Assembly (NCBI GenBank): GCA_946621895.1
Contig: CAMOOZ010000026.1
Coordinates: 1 to 13,416 of the forward strand
Direction of reading: 5' to 3'
Length of the DNA stretch: 13,416 bases
Source: an uncultured Lachnospiraceae bacterium
GTDB lineage: Bacteria; Bacillota_A; Clostridia; Lachnospirales; Lachnospiraceae
Shown here: piece by piece, positions 1 to 6,345 of the stretch
Numbering within the stretch: position 1 is the stretch's first letter
Layout: each line of letters starts with the position of its first letter
Position numbers and translations under genes: made by a program
Notes under the pieces: generated by a model
The model's input: the letters and a program-made list of their open reading frames with translations, nothing else
Databases searched by the model: none
Told to the model about the DNA's origin: nothing

Positions 1-293
1 CCGAATGGTTTTTCGGATGACATCCCGCTGCGCGCGGGCTCCGTTTTCACCGACCTGCTGCCGGATTGTTCTACGGATAGTTCCCCGAATGACAGTCCGC
101 AGGGGGAAGAAGTCTCAGACACTGACCTGCTGCCGGATAGTTTTCCGGATGACATCCCGCGAAGGGAGGAAGTCTCAGACATTGACCCGCTGCCGGATAG
201 TTTTCCGGATAACATCCCGCGAGGGGAGGAAGTTTCAGCCACTGACCCGCTGCCGGATGGTTTTCCGGATGACATCCCGCTGCGCGCGGGCTC
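1..293 (-). repeat. 60-bp in-frame tandem repeat in the EpsG-like gene (second tract)
   Basis: Copies start about every 60 bases, clearly at 121-180, 181-240 and 241 onward, with a degenerate copy at 61-120. Each encodes about 20 residues of the type ETSSxRGMxSGKLSGSxSxS. The outer modules on both sides share EPARSGMSS (near 293 and near 42), so a longer unit may itself be duplicated. The tract is Ser/Gly-rich, lacks hydrophobic stretches, and is in frame with the membrane protein on both sides as far as the window shows. It may continue beyond the left edge. Confidence 0.85.
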
Positions 294-1289
294 CCCGGGT
301 CCCGGGCTGCGGAGGAGCGCGTAAAGTCCGAGTCCCAGTGTCAGCAGGCAGCGCAGGATCCCGGCATAGCTGGTGCCGCCCTCCAGCGGGCCCACATTCT
401 CATAGGAAGGATAAAGCAGCACCACCAGCCGGAGCCACTCGTCCCGGAAAAACAGGGCGGAAAAGCCGATCAGCGCGGAGAGTCCTGTCAGCAGGCCAAG
501 GAAAAGCGGAAGCCTTTTTCCTGCGCGGGCAAGCAGCAGCACGGTCAGATAGAAGGGGATCGCGATCAGCGCGGATTTATGAAAGAGGGAGGCGATAAGG
601 GCCGACAGAATAAACATAAAGAGGTCGGAGCGTCTTACGCCGATGATAAAACGAAGGGCCAGCAGGATGATCCCCAGCGCAAGATAATAACGGATCGTAT
701 TCAGGGTCTGAAAATAAAAGCCGAAGGTCATAAAAAGAAAGAGCGAAATTCCGAAATCCGCGCTTTCCCGGTAAAAGGAGATAAGAAAGAGGGGCAGCGT
801 GAGCGCGGCCATCAGGGCAAAGACAGCGAAAAAATTCTCCGGGCCAAAAAGCAGGTTGGAGAGCTTGACGAGCGTATTAAAGCCCCACTCCGTGGGAACA
901 TAGGAATCAAAGGTAATTCGGTTGATAAATTCGACATATTTATAGTAGTCATTCCCGATCCCTACCCGGAAGGCGGACAGCAGAAAAAGCAGCAGAAAAA
1001 TCCCGATAAGGCAGACGCCGTTACGAAAGCTGTCCCTCGGCTCCGGCAGGGGGTGGGAAAAGCCGCTTCGCGCGCCCTGATCATCTGCGCCATGCGACGA
1101 ACGGGAAAATCCGCCTCGCGCGCCATGATCATCTGCGCCATGCAACGAACGAAAAAAGCTGCTTCGCACGCCATGATCGTCTGCGCCATGCGACGAACGG
1201 AAAAAGCCGCTTCGCGCGCCCTGTCTTCTTCCGCGCACGAAAAAGCCAAGTCCGCAGACGATAAACGTCAGCAGGGAATAGATCAGCAT
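1..1289 (-). CDS. EpsG-family polysaccharide polymerase-like membrane protein (3' end outside window)
   Basis: The frame stays open from an ATG at 1289 to the left window edge, giving 429 residues without a stop. The start overlaps the stop of the upstream glycosyltransferase by 7 bases (ATGCTGA) and has a GGAAGGGG-type ribosome binding site 10 bases upstream. The protein begins with a membrane helix (MLIYSLLTFIVCGLGFF). A second helix leads into GIGNDYYKYVEF, and later come PTEWGFN and LNTIRYYLALGIILLAL. This pattern is typical of EpsG/Wzy-like proteins, which polymerise repeat units in the membrane. At least six hydrophobic segments are visible. Two low-complexity in-frame tandem repeat tracts interrupt it, at about residues 23-84 (after helix 1) and from residue 333 to the edge (after the helix ending LGLYALLR). 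Both follow Arg-rich ends, so they are probably cytoplasmic. Family assignment is good; the polymerase role is inferred from family and context. Confidence 0.82.
   Translation of the reverse strand, partial: MLIYSLLTFIVCGLGFFVRGRRQGARSGFFRSSHGADDHGVRSSFFRSLHGADDHGARGGFSRSSHGADDQGARSGFSHPLPEPRDSFRNGVCLIGIFLLLFLLSAFRVGIGNDYYKYVEFINRITFDSYVPTEWGFNTLVKLSNLLFGPENFFAVFALMAALTLPLFLISFYRESADFGISLFLFMTFGFYFQTLNTIRYYLALGIILLALRFIIGVRRSDLFMFILSALIASLFHKSALIAIPFYLTVLLLARAGKRLPLFLGLLTGLSALIGFSALFFRDEWLRLVVLLYPSYENVGPLEGGTSYAGILRCLLTLGLGLYALLRSPGPGEPARSGMSSGKPSGSGSVAETSSPRGMLSGKLSGSGSMSETSSLRGMSSGKLSGSRSVSETSSPCGLSFGELSVEQSGSRSVKTEPARSGMSSEKPF
1056..1223 (-). repeat. 48-bp in-frame tandem repeat in the EpsG-like gene (first tract)
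   Basis: The plus-strand motif GCTTCGCGCGCC, or one-base variants, recurs at 1065, 1113, 1161 and 1209, an exact 48-bp period. It encodes three 16-residue units of the form QGARSGFFRSSHGADD plus a partial fourth, at residues 23 to about 77, between the first and second membrane helices. The unit is Arg/His/Asp-rich, so it should form a hydrophilic, probably cytoplasmic loop. Confidence 0.88.
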
Positions 1290-2089
1290 ACGGAGCGAAC
1301 CCCTTCCTTCAGCCATGCAAACGCCTGTTGAAAAGAGTGTTCTTTCAGAAATGCTGTGCTGTTTGCGCGAAGCCAGCGCCAGCCGAGCGGAACGGCCAGC
1401 CGCCCATAGAGATAATGATAGAGCACGCCTCTGTCGAAAAAGAATTTCCGGTCAAAGCCATTGAACCAGGTAGACGGGCGCTCCTCCTCCTGTCCGATGC
1501 AGACCGGGGTGCGGTAGAGCCTCAGCCCTGCCCGCAGGCATTCCATCAGAAAGAGGGAATCCTCACCATTGGAATACTCCGCGCCGCCCCCAAAGAGCAG
1601 GGAAAAGCAGACATTCGCGCTGCGCAGCTTTTTTGTCCGCGCAGCGATCGCGTAGGCAGGGTAACGGCCGCAGTTATGCCACCTGACCCTGGCAAAGTCC
1701 TTATTCTCATAGGTTCTCCGCACCTCTCCGACGCGGACATTAAAGAGCAGGATATCCGCCTCGGGATGAGCCGCGAATTCCCCAAGCAGTGCCTCCGCAT
1801 AGCCCTTGTCATACTGGATGTCCTCATCGGAAAATAGCACGATCTCCCCTCGGGCGCGCATCAGCGCCGTGTTCCGGGAAAGTCCCACGCCCCGCTCCGC
1901 AAGCAGATAACAGCGGATGAGCTGTCCCCCCTCGCTGAATTCCCGGTACGCATTCTGATCACACTGATCGATCAGGATGGCAGGCGCCTCGAGGCCCATT
2001 TTTCTGATGAGCTCCTCCGGCTCCTTCTCCAGCGCGGAGATCAGCATTTCCAGGGGACACGCCCCTGCTTCGTTCATCCTCTCAGCCAT
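1283..2089 (-). CDS. GT-A fold glycosyltransferase (GT2-like)
   Basis: Read from the ATG at 2089 this is 268 residues. The region LEMLISALEKEPEELIRKMG followed by ILIDQCDQN resembles GT2-like enzymes of capsule clusters that begin with an LIS-type strand and have an (I/V)NQCD-type second motif. RGVGLSRNTALMRARGEI followed by FSDED supplies the usual nucleotide-sugar region and the acidic DXD-like metal site near residue 88. NGEDSLFLMECL is a typical ED-containing acceptor/base motif. No membrane helix is evident, so it probably works at the inner membrane face, adding one sugar to the lipid-linked repeat unit. The frame extends upstream to 2284, but the extra residues look non-native. A second possible start is the ATG at 2077; neither has a strong ribosome binding site. 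The 3' end overlaps the EpsG-like gene by 7 bases. Donor and linkage cannot be read from sequence. Confidence 0.8.
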   Translation of the reverse strand: MAERMNEAGACPLEMLISALEKEPEELIRKMGLEAPAILIDQCDQNAYREFSEGGQLIRCYLLAERGVGLSRNTALMRARGEIVLFSDEDIQYDKGYAEALLGEFAAHPEADILLFNVRVGEVRRTYENKDFARVRWHNCGRYPAYAIAARTKKLRSANVCFSLLFGGGAEYSNGEDSLFLMECLRAGLRLYRTPVCIGQEEERPSTWFNGFDRKFFFDRGVLYHYLYGRLAVPLGWRWLRANSTAFLKEHSFQQAFAWLKEGVRSVC

Positions 2090-2240
2090 TACACCATTCC
2101 ATTTATCCGGCCGCTTTCTCCTCAGAACCCCAGGAAAATGCTGTGTTAATCCGCATTTCCTTAGAAGCGTTGAGCAAAGCGCTTCCCCGGCGGGATTTTT
2201 CGTAAAGCGAACAAAGCCCGCTTTGGGAAACAATAAACTT
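2090..2240 (-). other. Intergenic spacer with consecutive hairpins between wzz-like gene and glycosyltransferase
   Basis: This 151-bp gap carries several inverted repeats. GAAGCG (2164-2169) pairs with CGCTTC (2180-2185) around a 10-base loop. AGGAAAATGC near 2133 pairs with GCATTTCCT, ending near 2162, with one bulge. CAAAGC CC GCTTTG (2212-2225) is a tight palindrome. Bases 2198-2225 match 6278-6305 at 22 of 28 positions, in the other large gap of the operon. No U-run follows the hairpins, so a normal intrinsic terminator is not supported. They may be dispersed palindromic repeats or mRNA processing/stability structures. Confidence 0.5.
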
Positions 2241-3512
2241 TTATTTACAGCTCCTGTATTTCTGAACTCCGCAGCAGCGGGCAAAAAGGCGCGGATCCAC
2301 CCCGGTCAGCATAAGCTCCTGTGGCTGCGCTTCCTCAAACAGCAGCTGCGCCTTTGTCACACTGATCCCCGCAGGAAGCGTCAGCAGCTGCGCCTTTGTC
2401 ACACTGATCCCCGCAGGAAGCGTCAGCAGCTTCCCGGTCCTTCCCGCACACAGCTCTCCGGAAGCCCGAATTTCCTCTTCCATTACTTTCTGCGATGCAG
2501 CTTCTTTTCCCATCGCTTCCGGCGACACTGCTGCTTTCTCCATCCCTTCCCGCGGCACAGTTTCCTTCTCCGGCGTTTCCCGGGGCGCAGTTTCCCTCTC
2601 CGGCGCTTCACAAGACACAGTTTCCCTCTCCGGCGTTTCCCGGGGCGCAGTTTCCCTCTCCGGCGTTTCACGCGTCACAGTTTCCTTCTCCGGCGTTTCC
2701 TGCGGCGAGATATCCTTCAGCATCCCTGCCTCCAGAATATCCGCCGGCATTTTCTCTTCCCCCTTCAGGGAAAAACTGACGGGAAGCGCCGTCAGCCTAA
2801 GCAGATCGCCGGGGAGCAGAATGCGGTCGTCCAGCGAATACCACAGCCCCAGCGCGATCAGGGCAAACAGAAATCCCAGCACTGCTCCTGCCTCTGCGGC
2901 CCTGCCGGTTTGCAGAACGCGGAGAAACGGCTTTGTTTCCCCCTTCTCAATAACGCGCATCCCGCGAAATTCCTCCATCCGGTCTGCGAAAGCGATCAGC
3001 TCCTGTTCCGTGATCTCACTGACTATATCGGTCAATTTTTCAGAGGAGCCGATGGTTTCCAGATGGATCAGGCGGATATCTGAAGGGAGCTCGATGTTCA
3101 CCATTTCCCAGAGCTCTTCCCGCGTAATCCCTGTTCCTTCCTTTTCCAGACGCGCATAAGCCCGTCCCAGGATCTCCTCCGTGTGCAGGATATCGTTCCA
3201 GGTATAGGCATTGTAGTAATCGTAGTTTTCCTTTGTTTTTTCGTTGAAGGCGAAGTCGATATAGAGCTTTTCTTCCCGTCTGAAGAGGGGACCCGGATCG
3301 GTAAGATTGCTCCAGGCAAGGTAGATCCCGATTCCGATCAGCGCGCCGAGCAGGCCTCCGAGAAGCAGCAGCCACAGCTTCGGCAGCATCACGAAAAATG
3401 CGCGGCGGCGATCCATGCCGGGCCGGAGGAGATGCCTATGCGCGCAGGAACGCGGAGCTCCGGCCACATACGCAGCCACACCGTCCTGCCCCTTTCCCTG
3501 TCCGTCAGCCAT
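2241..3512 (-). CDS. Wzz/YveK-like chain-length determinant protein with repeat-rich C-terminal tail
   Basis: The start is ATG 3512, which overlaps the end of the sugar transferase gene by 8 bases and has AGGGAG 8 bases upstream. This gives 423 residues. A first membrane helix lies at about residues 45-67 (LWLLLLGGLLGALIGIGIYL). An extracytoplasmic region follows, with Wzz-like features such as YNAYTWNDILHTEEIL and SDIRLIHLETIGSSEKLTDIVSEI. A second helix sits at about 207-227 (AVLGFLFALIALGLW). Wzz/YveK proteins set polymer length and, in Bacillota, activate a separate tyrosine kinase. No Walker A motif is present, so this is not a fused kinase. The proline-rich motif usually found before the second helix is not obvious. 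The cytoplasmic tail of almost 200 residues is far longer than in typical YveK proteins. It contains eight 10-residue units and a perfect 14-residue duplication, and ends in a short conserved-looking Cys-containing segment that I do not recognise. Confidence 0.82.
   Translation of the reverse strand: MADGQGKGQDGVAAYVAGAPRSCAHRHLLRPGMDRRRAFFVMLPKLWLLLLGGLLGALIGIGIYLAWSNLTDPGPLFRREEKLYIDFAFNEKTKENYDYYNAYTWNDILHTEEILGRAYARLEKEGTGITREELWEMVNIELPSDIRLIHLETIGSSEKLTDIVSEITEQELIAFADRMEEFRGMRVIEKGETKPFLRVLQTGRAAEAGAVLGFLFALIALGLWYSLDDRILLPGDLLRLTALPVSFSLKGEEKMPADILEAGMLKDISPQETPEKETVTRETPERETAPRETPERETVSCEAPERETAPRETPEKETVPREGMEKAAVSPEAMGKEAASQKVMEEEIRASGELCAGRTGKLLTLPAGISVTKAQLLTLPAGISVTKAQLLFEEAQPQELMLTGVDPRLFARCCGVQKYRSCK
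2340..2431 (-). repeat. Perfect 42-bp tandem duplication
   Basis: Bases 2340-2381 and 2382-2423 are identical over all 42 positions, followed by an 8-base start of a third copy at 2424-2431. Each encodes LLTLPAGISVTKAQ, residues 362-375 and 376-389 of the Wzz-like protein. The absence of any difference, even at silent positions, points to a recent duplication event. Confidence 0.95.
2460..2699 (-). repeat. 30-bp in-frame tandem repeat, about eight units
   Basis: The plus-strand core AGTTTCC recurs at 2559, 2589, 2619, 2649 and 2679, exactly 30 bp apart, with more degenerate copies extending to about 2460. It encodes 10-residue units such as ETPERETAPR at residues 272-351 of the Wzz-like protein. 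Bases 2559-2678 also show a higher-order 60-bp period, as if a pair of units was copied together. The unit is highly charged and Thr/Pro-rich, so it is likely disordered. Confidence 0.92.
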
Positions 3513-5271
3513 TTGCACCGCTCCCTTTGCCCTCAGTCCTGTCCGGCTTCTGCCTTCGATCAGATAAACCCATGTTACCGTTGTCCGGCTGCCGTTTGGC
3601 AAATGTTTCCCGCGCTGACGCCCCCGAAGCATCCGATACGCTGACCCTTTTGCCAGTCGCCTGTTCTTCGGCAAATGCTTCCCGTCCTGACGCCCCTAAA
3701 GCATCCGATGCGCCGCCTCTTTCGTCATTCGCCTGATCTTCGGCAAATGCTTCCTGCGCTGACACCCACGAAGCATCCGATGCGCTGACCCTTTCGTCCA
3801 CCGCCTGTTCTTCGACAAATGTTTCCCGTCCTGATGCCTCTGCGGCGTCCGGCGACCCCTTCGCCGCACCCTTCTCCTCCACGCCCTCCGTCGCGTCCGG
3901 TGTAAAGAGGATCTTTAAGGTCAGCAGCATCAGCTGAAGGTCAAGCCAGAAGCTGTAATTTTCAATGTAGTAAAGATCCAGCTTCAGCTTATCATAGGGC
4001 GTCGTATTGTATTTTCCGTAGACCTGCGCGTAACCCGCAAGTCCTGCCTTCACCCGTGTGCGGAAGGCGAATTCCGGCATCGTTTCCAGATACTGCGCAA
4101 TGAGCTCCGGGCGCTCGGGCCTCGGGCCGATAAAGCTCATTTCCCCTTTAAAGATATTCCAGAGCTGCGGCAGCTCGTCTAACCGCACCGCGCGGATAAA
4201 GCGGCCCACCGGCGTGATCCGGTCGTCCTTTTTCCCTGCAAGCCTCGCGATGCCGTCCGCTTCAGAGCTCACCCGCATGCTGCGGAACTTGATGATCTCG
4301 AATTCCCTTCCCCCCAGCGTCACCCGTTTTTGGCGATAAAAGACAGGCCCGCCGTCACAGAGCTTCACGGCGAAAGCTGTCAGCAGCATGAAGGGGGAAG
4401 CCAGGATCCCAAGGATAAGCGAAAAAACCAGATCCAGCAGGCGCTTTGCCGCCTTCTCTTCAAGCGTTAAGGGCGAAGGGTCGGAAAGCAGGATCGGCGT
4501 GTCAAAAAGATGCAGCGGCAGCATTCCCTTGACGATCACATCCGTGATCTTCGGCATCAGATAAACACGGATGCTCTGGCCGTAACAAAGCTTTAAAAGA
4601 TCATTCCGCTCCTTATTCGGCAGATCCCAGAGCACCACAGCGTCATATTTTCTTTCCTGCTGCAAGGCGGCTGCCGTACCGGTTTTTTTGGCTTCGCAGC
4701 TCTCCCCGTTGTCCCTTTTCCCGAGCACCTCCTGTTCAAGCTTCTGCATTCCCTCGGAAAGATTGATCGTTTTTTCGATCCGGAAACGATCCTGCCTGGT
4801 CCTCAGTTTTTCCAGGATGGCGCCGATCGGGTATTCCCCGTAGATCACAAGCAGCCTGTCCGGCGGGACCAGTCGTCGATACACACCTCTGTATACAAGC
4901 ACAAAGAGCACCACGATCAGAAACTGGACAACCGTCATGAGCAAAATCGGGATCACCCGCACCATCCACATGCTCATCAGGCAGAGCTGCAGATAAGTGA
5001 TGAAATTCGCAAAGAGGATCCCGAAGGTCTGGGAGAGGATCAGGGGCGCCGAACGCTCCCCGTTTAAGATCCCTCCGCCATAGGTGTGAAGGGCAAAGAT
5101 CAGCAGAAAGAAATAGATCACGATGGTCCCGCGGTGGCCAAGGCCCCCGGGATAGAAATTCAGCCGGTAGGAGACCCGCTCGAAATAGATCTCAAACCAG
5201 GCGTAAGCGTAGACGGCTGTCAGCGCGATCAGCTCAAGCAGGGTAAAGCCCAGTGTAAGCAGTCGTTTCAT
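3505..5271 (-). CDS. Polyprenyl-phosphate sugar-1-phosphate transferase (WbaP/WcaJ type, initiating)
   Basis: This 588-residue protein has four N-terminal membrane helices (within residues 3-130) and a CoA-binding-like soluble middle domain (VVLWDLPNKERND, residues 212-224). The C-terminal bacterial sugar transferase domain begins at KRLLDLVFSLILG (276) with its re-entrant helix. Family hallmarks follow: GPVFYRQKRV (308-317), FEIIKFRSMR, the catalytic Asp-Glu pair in LDELPQLWN (365-366), SFIGPRPERPE (379-389) and VKAGLAGYAQVYG. These enzymes transfer a hexose-1-phosphate from a nucleotide sugar to undecaprenyl phosphate, the first membrane step of repeat-unit assembly. The conserved domain ends near residue 458. 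Beyond it lies a tail of about 130 residues with four 24-residue repeats, unlike usual family members. The start ATG lies 9 bases after the stop of the upstream GT2. The sugar used cannot be deduced. Confidence 0.92.
   Translation of the reverse strand: MKRLLTLGFTLLELIALTAVYAYAWFEIYFERVSYRLNFYPGGLGHRGTIVIYFFLLIFALHTYGGGILNGERSAPLILSQTFGILFANFITYLQLCLMSMWMVRVIPILLMTVVQFLIVVLFVLVYRGVYRRLVPPDRLLVIYGEYPIGAILEKLRTRQDRFRIEKTINLSEGMQKLEQEVLGKRDNGESCEAKKTGTAAALQQERKYDAVVLWDLPNKERNDLLKLCYGQSIRVYLMPKITDVIVKGMLPLHLFDTPILLSDPSPLTLEEKAAKRLLDLVFSLILGILASPFMLLTAFAVKLCDGGPVFYRQKRVTLGGREFEIIKFRSMRVSSEADGIARLAGKKDDRITPVGRFIRAVRLDELPQLWNIFKGEMSFIGPRPERPELIAQYLETMPEFAFRTRVKAGLAGYAQVYGKYNTTPYDKLKLDLYYIENYSFWLDLQLMLLTLKILFTPDATEGVEEKGAAKGSPDAAEASGRETFVEEQAVDERVSASDASWVSAQEAFAEDQANDERGGASDALGASGREAFAEEQATGKRVSVSDASGASARETFAKRQPDNGNMGLSDRRQKPDRTEGKGSGANG
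3510..3526 (-). promoter_or_regulatory. Ribosome binding site and start codon that fix the wzz-like start
   Basis: On the minus strand AGGGAG (3526-3521) is 8 bases upstream of ATG (3512-3510), and that ATG overlaps the upstream TGA (3507-3505). The frame is open farther, to 3674, but that extension lies inside the repeat tail of the sugar transferase gene. The site therefore supports the 3512 start and translational coupling. Confidence 0.75.
3562..3849 (-). repeat. 72-bp in-frame tandem repeat, four units
   Basis: The plus-strand AAATG core recurs at 3601, 3673, 3745 and 3817, exactly 72 bp apart. The array encodes four 24-residue units (residues 475-570) at the C-terminus of the sugar transferase, built around REAFAEEQA and SxSDASGAS-type segments. 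The copies have diverged noticeably, and the last (nearest the C-terminus) has lost most of its acidic half. The tract is Glu/Ala/Ser-rich, soluble and probably disordered. Confidence 0.92.
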
Positions 5272-5280
5272 CCGGAAGCC

Positions 5281-6120
5281 CTACCCGATCCTTCTTAAGG
5301 TGGCGCGGAAGGCCCAGGGAACGAAATAGCGCAGGCTTTTCGGAACGGACATGCCTTCCCTTTTCCGGTAAAGATCCCAGATCCGATGGATCGCGTGGAG
5401 CTTGTTGGAGGACAGGCTCCCGCCCTTCGGACGCCGGTAGATGGTCAGATTCTCCTGCAGGCCATAGGCGATCACGCCTGTTTTCAGGATCGTCCACCAG
5501 GTGGCCGTGTCCTCGGAAGAGATCCGGGGCATCCGAAGCTTTTCCTTTGGCAGCTTTTCCATGTCAAACATGACCGTGCTCGTGAAGATCACGGTCCGGG
5601 AAAGGGCCTGGGAATAGCTTAAGGTCTCGGGCGCCTTGACGATCCGGCCCGTGCCCTTCGCATCCGCGTCCCCGAATTCATAGGAGGTAAACGAAAATGC
5701 TGCGTGCTTTTCCCGCAGAAAAGCCAGCTGGTGCGCCAGCTTTTCCGGCATCCAGAGATCGTCGGAATCCAGATAGGCCAGATAGCGGCCCTTCGCGTAT
5801 TTCAGTCCCATATTTCTGGAGGCCGCGGCGCCGATGTTTTTCGGAAAACAGATCAGCATGGCCGTGGCGCCGCCGGGAAGCTTCCAGGAGGTAAGCTTTT
5901 CCTCTCTTCCGGGCAGCGAGATCCCATCCTCTTCGAGCACGCAGCCCGCAAGGGAAGAATAATGATCACGGATCACCTGCCTGCTTTCATCCGAGGAGCA
6001 GTCATCCACAAGGATCAGATCCCAGTCCCTGAGGGTCTGGGCATCAATGCTTTTCAGCGTCTGTTCGATATAATCCGCCTTATTGTAGACGGGGGTGATG
6101 ATGCTTACGCGTTCGGGCAT
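5281..6120 (-). CDS. GT2 family glycosyltransferase
   Basis: From ATG 6120 this is 279 residues. VSIITPVYNKADYIEQTLKS opens the GT-A fold. LILVDDCSSDES (about residues 36-46) gives the nucleotide-binding acidic motif, NIGAAASRNMGL the donor region, and AYLDSDDLW (about 115-123) the DXD metal site. RISSEDTATWW is the ED-type catalytic/acceptor motif. No membrane helix is evident, so it should act on the lipid-linked acceptor from the cytoplasm. A GTG at 6141 in the same frame would add seven residues, but ATG 6120 places VSIITP at the usual distance from the N-terminus and has GGAAAG 10 bases upstream. Compared with typical relatives there is an extra loop of about 25 residues between the DDCSS region and the NIGAAASRN motif. 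The stop is 9 bases before the sugar transferase start. Confidence 0.88.
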   Translation of the reverse strand: MPERVSIITPVYNKADYIEQTLKSIDAQTLRDWDLILVDDCSSDESRQVIRDHYSSLAGCVLEEDGISLPGREEKLTSWKLPGGATAMLICFPKNIGAAASRNMGLKYAKGRYLAYLDSDDLWMPEKLAHQLAFLREKHAAFSFTSYEFGDADAKGTGRIVKAPETLSYSQALSRTVIFTSTVMFDMEKLPKEKLRMPRISSEDTATWWTILKTGVIAYGLQENLTIYRRPKGGSLSSNKLHAIHRIWDLYRKREGMSVPKSLRYFVPWAFRATLRRIG

Positions 6121-6345
6121 ATTATTCAGGCTTTCCGTCACATATCTGCTTCACGGCTCATCTCATATTACTTCGCTGCTCATCTTATCAGGTTTCCGCT
6201 TGGAGAAGGGCAGATTACCATATCGCTTCGCCGCTCATCTCATCATAAAGCTTTGAATCCATAAGGGAAACATGCCGTTTCCAAAAGCGAATGAAGTCCG
6301 TTTTGCATGGAATTCAGCGGGAGAAGCGCTTTGATCAGCGCTTCC
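6121..6345 (-). other. Intergenic region with three-copy repeat and shared 28-bp element; no gene recognised
   Basis: This 225-bp gap lies between the GtrB-like gene and the GT2 gene. A motif close to CTTCGCCGCTCATCTCATC occurs three times (6149-6167, 6171-6189, 6226-6244). On the minus strand each copy contains a tiny open frame: MSGEAIW (6238-6215), MSSEVI (6183-6163) and MSREADM (6161-6138), each ending in a stop. Bases 6278-6305 match 2198-2225 at 22 of 28 positions. I see no convincing promoter here, so the downstream genes are probably read through from the gmd promoter. Confidence 0.55.
6323..6344 (-). other. Hairpin immediately after the GtrB-like stop codon
   Basis: GAAGCGCT (6323-6330) is an exact inverted repeat of AGCGCTTC (6337-6344) with a 6-base loop. 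It begins 2 bases after the TAA stop at 6346-6348. The following RNA reads CTCCCGC rather than a U-run, so a standard intrinsic terminator is unlikely. A similar GAAGCG/CGCTTC hairpin lies downstream of the Wzz-like gene at 2164-2185. An mRNA stabilising or attenuating structure is possible. Confidence 0.55.

Noticed and set aside
1..1223. Repeat arrays as CRISPR
   Set aside because: Units are contiguous with no unique spacers, are coding, and stay in frame with the surrounding gene.
5..1331. Long plus-strand open frames (5-598 and 579-1331)
   Set aside because: They are antisense to the EpsG-like gene, which has clear family motifs and membrane helices on the minus strand. Their Arg/Lys-rich, low-complexity products arise from the repeat DNA and codon bias.
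2340..2423. LLTLPAGISVTKAQ as part of a fused tyrosine kinase P-loop
   Set aside because: No Walker A GxxGxGK(S/T) or Walker B motif exists in the tail, so there is no kinase domain; it is only a duplicated segment.
1977..3083. Plus-strand frame of 368 codons with FPLRRFxGRS-type repeats
   Set aside because: It is antisense to the Wzz-like gene; its repeats are the mirror of the 30-bp array. No recognisable domain or ribosome binding site context.
2241..3674. Start of the Wzz-like gene at 3674
   Set aside because: It would add 54 residues read out of frame through the repeat tail of the sugar transferase gene. ATG 3512 has AGGGAG at good spacing and overlaps the upstream stop.
6121..6141. 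GTG at 6141 as the GT2 start
   Set aside because: It is possible, but ATG 6120 gives the usual short N-terminus before VSIITP and has a better placed GGAAAG.
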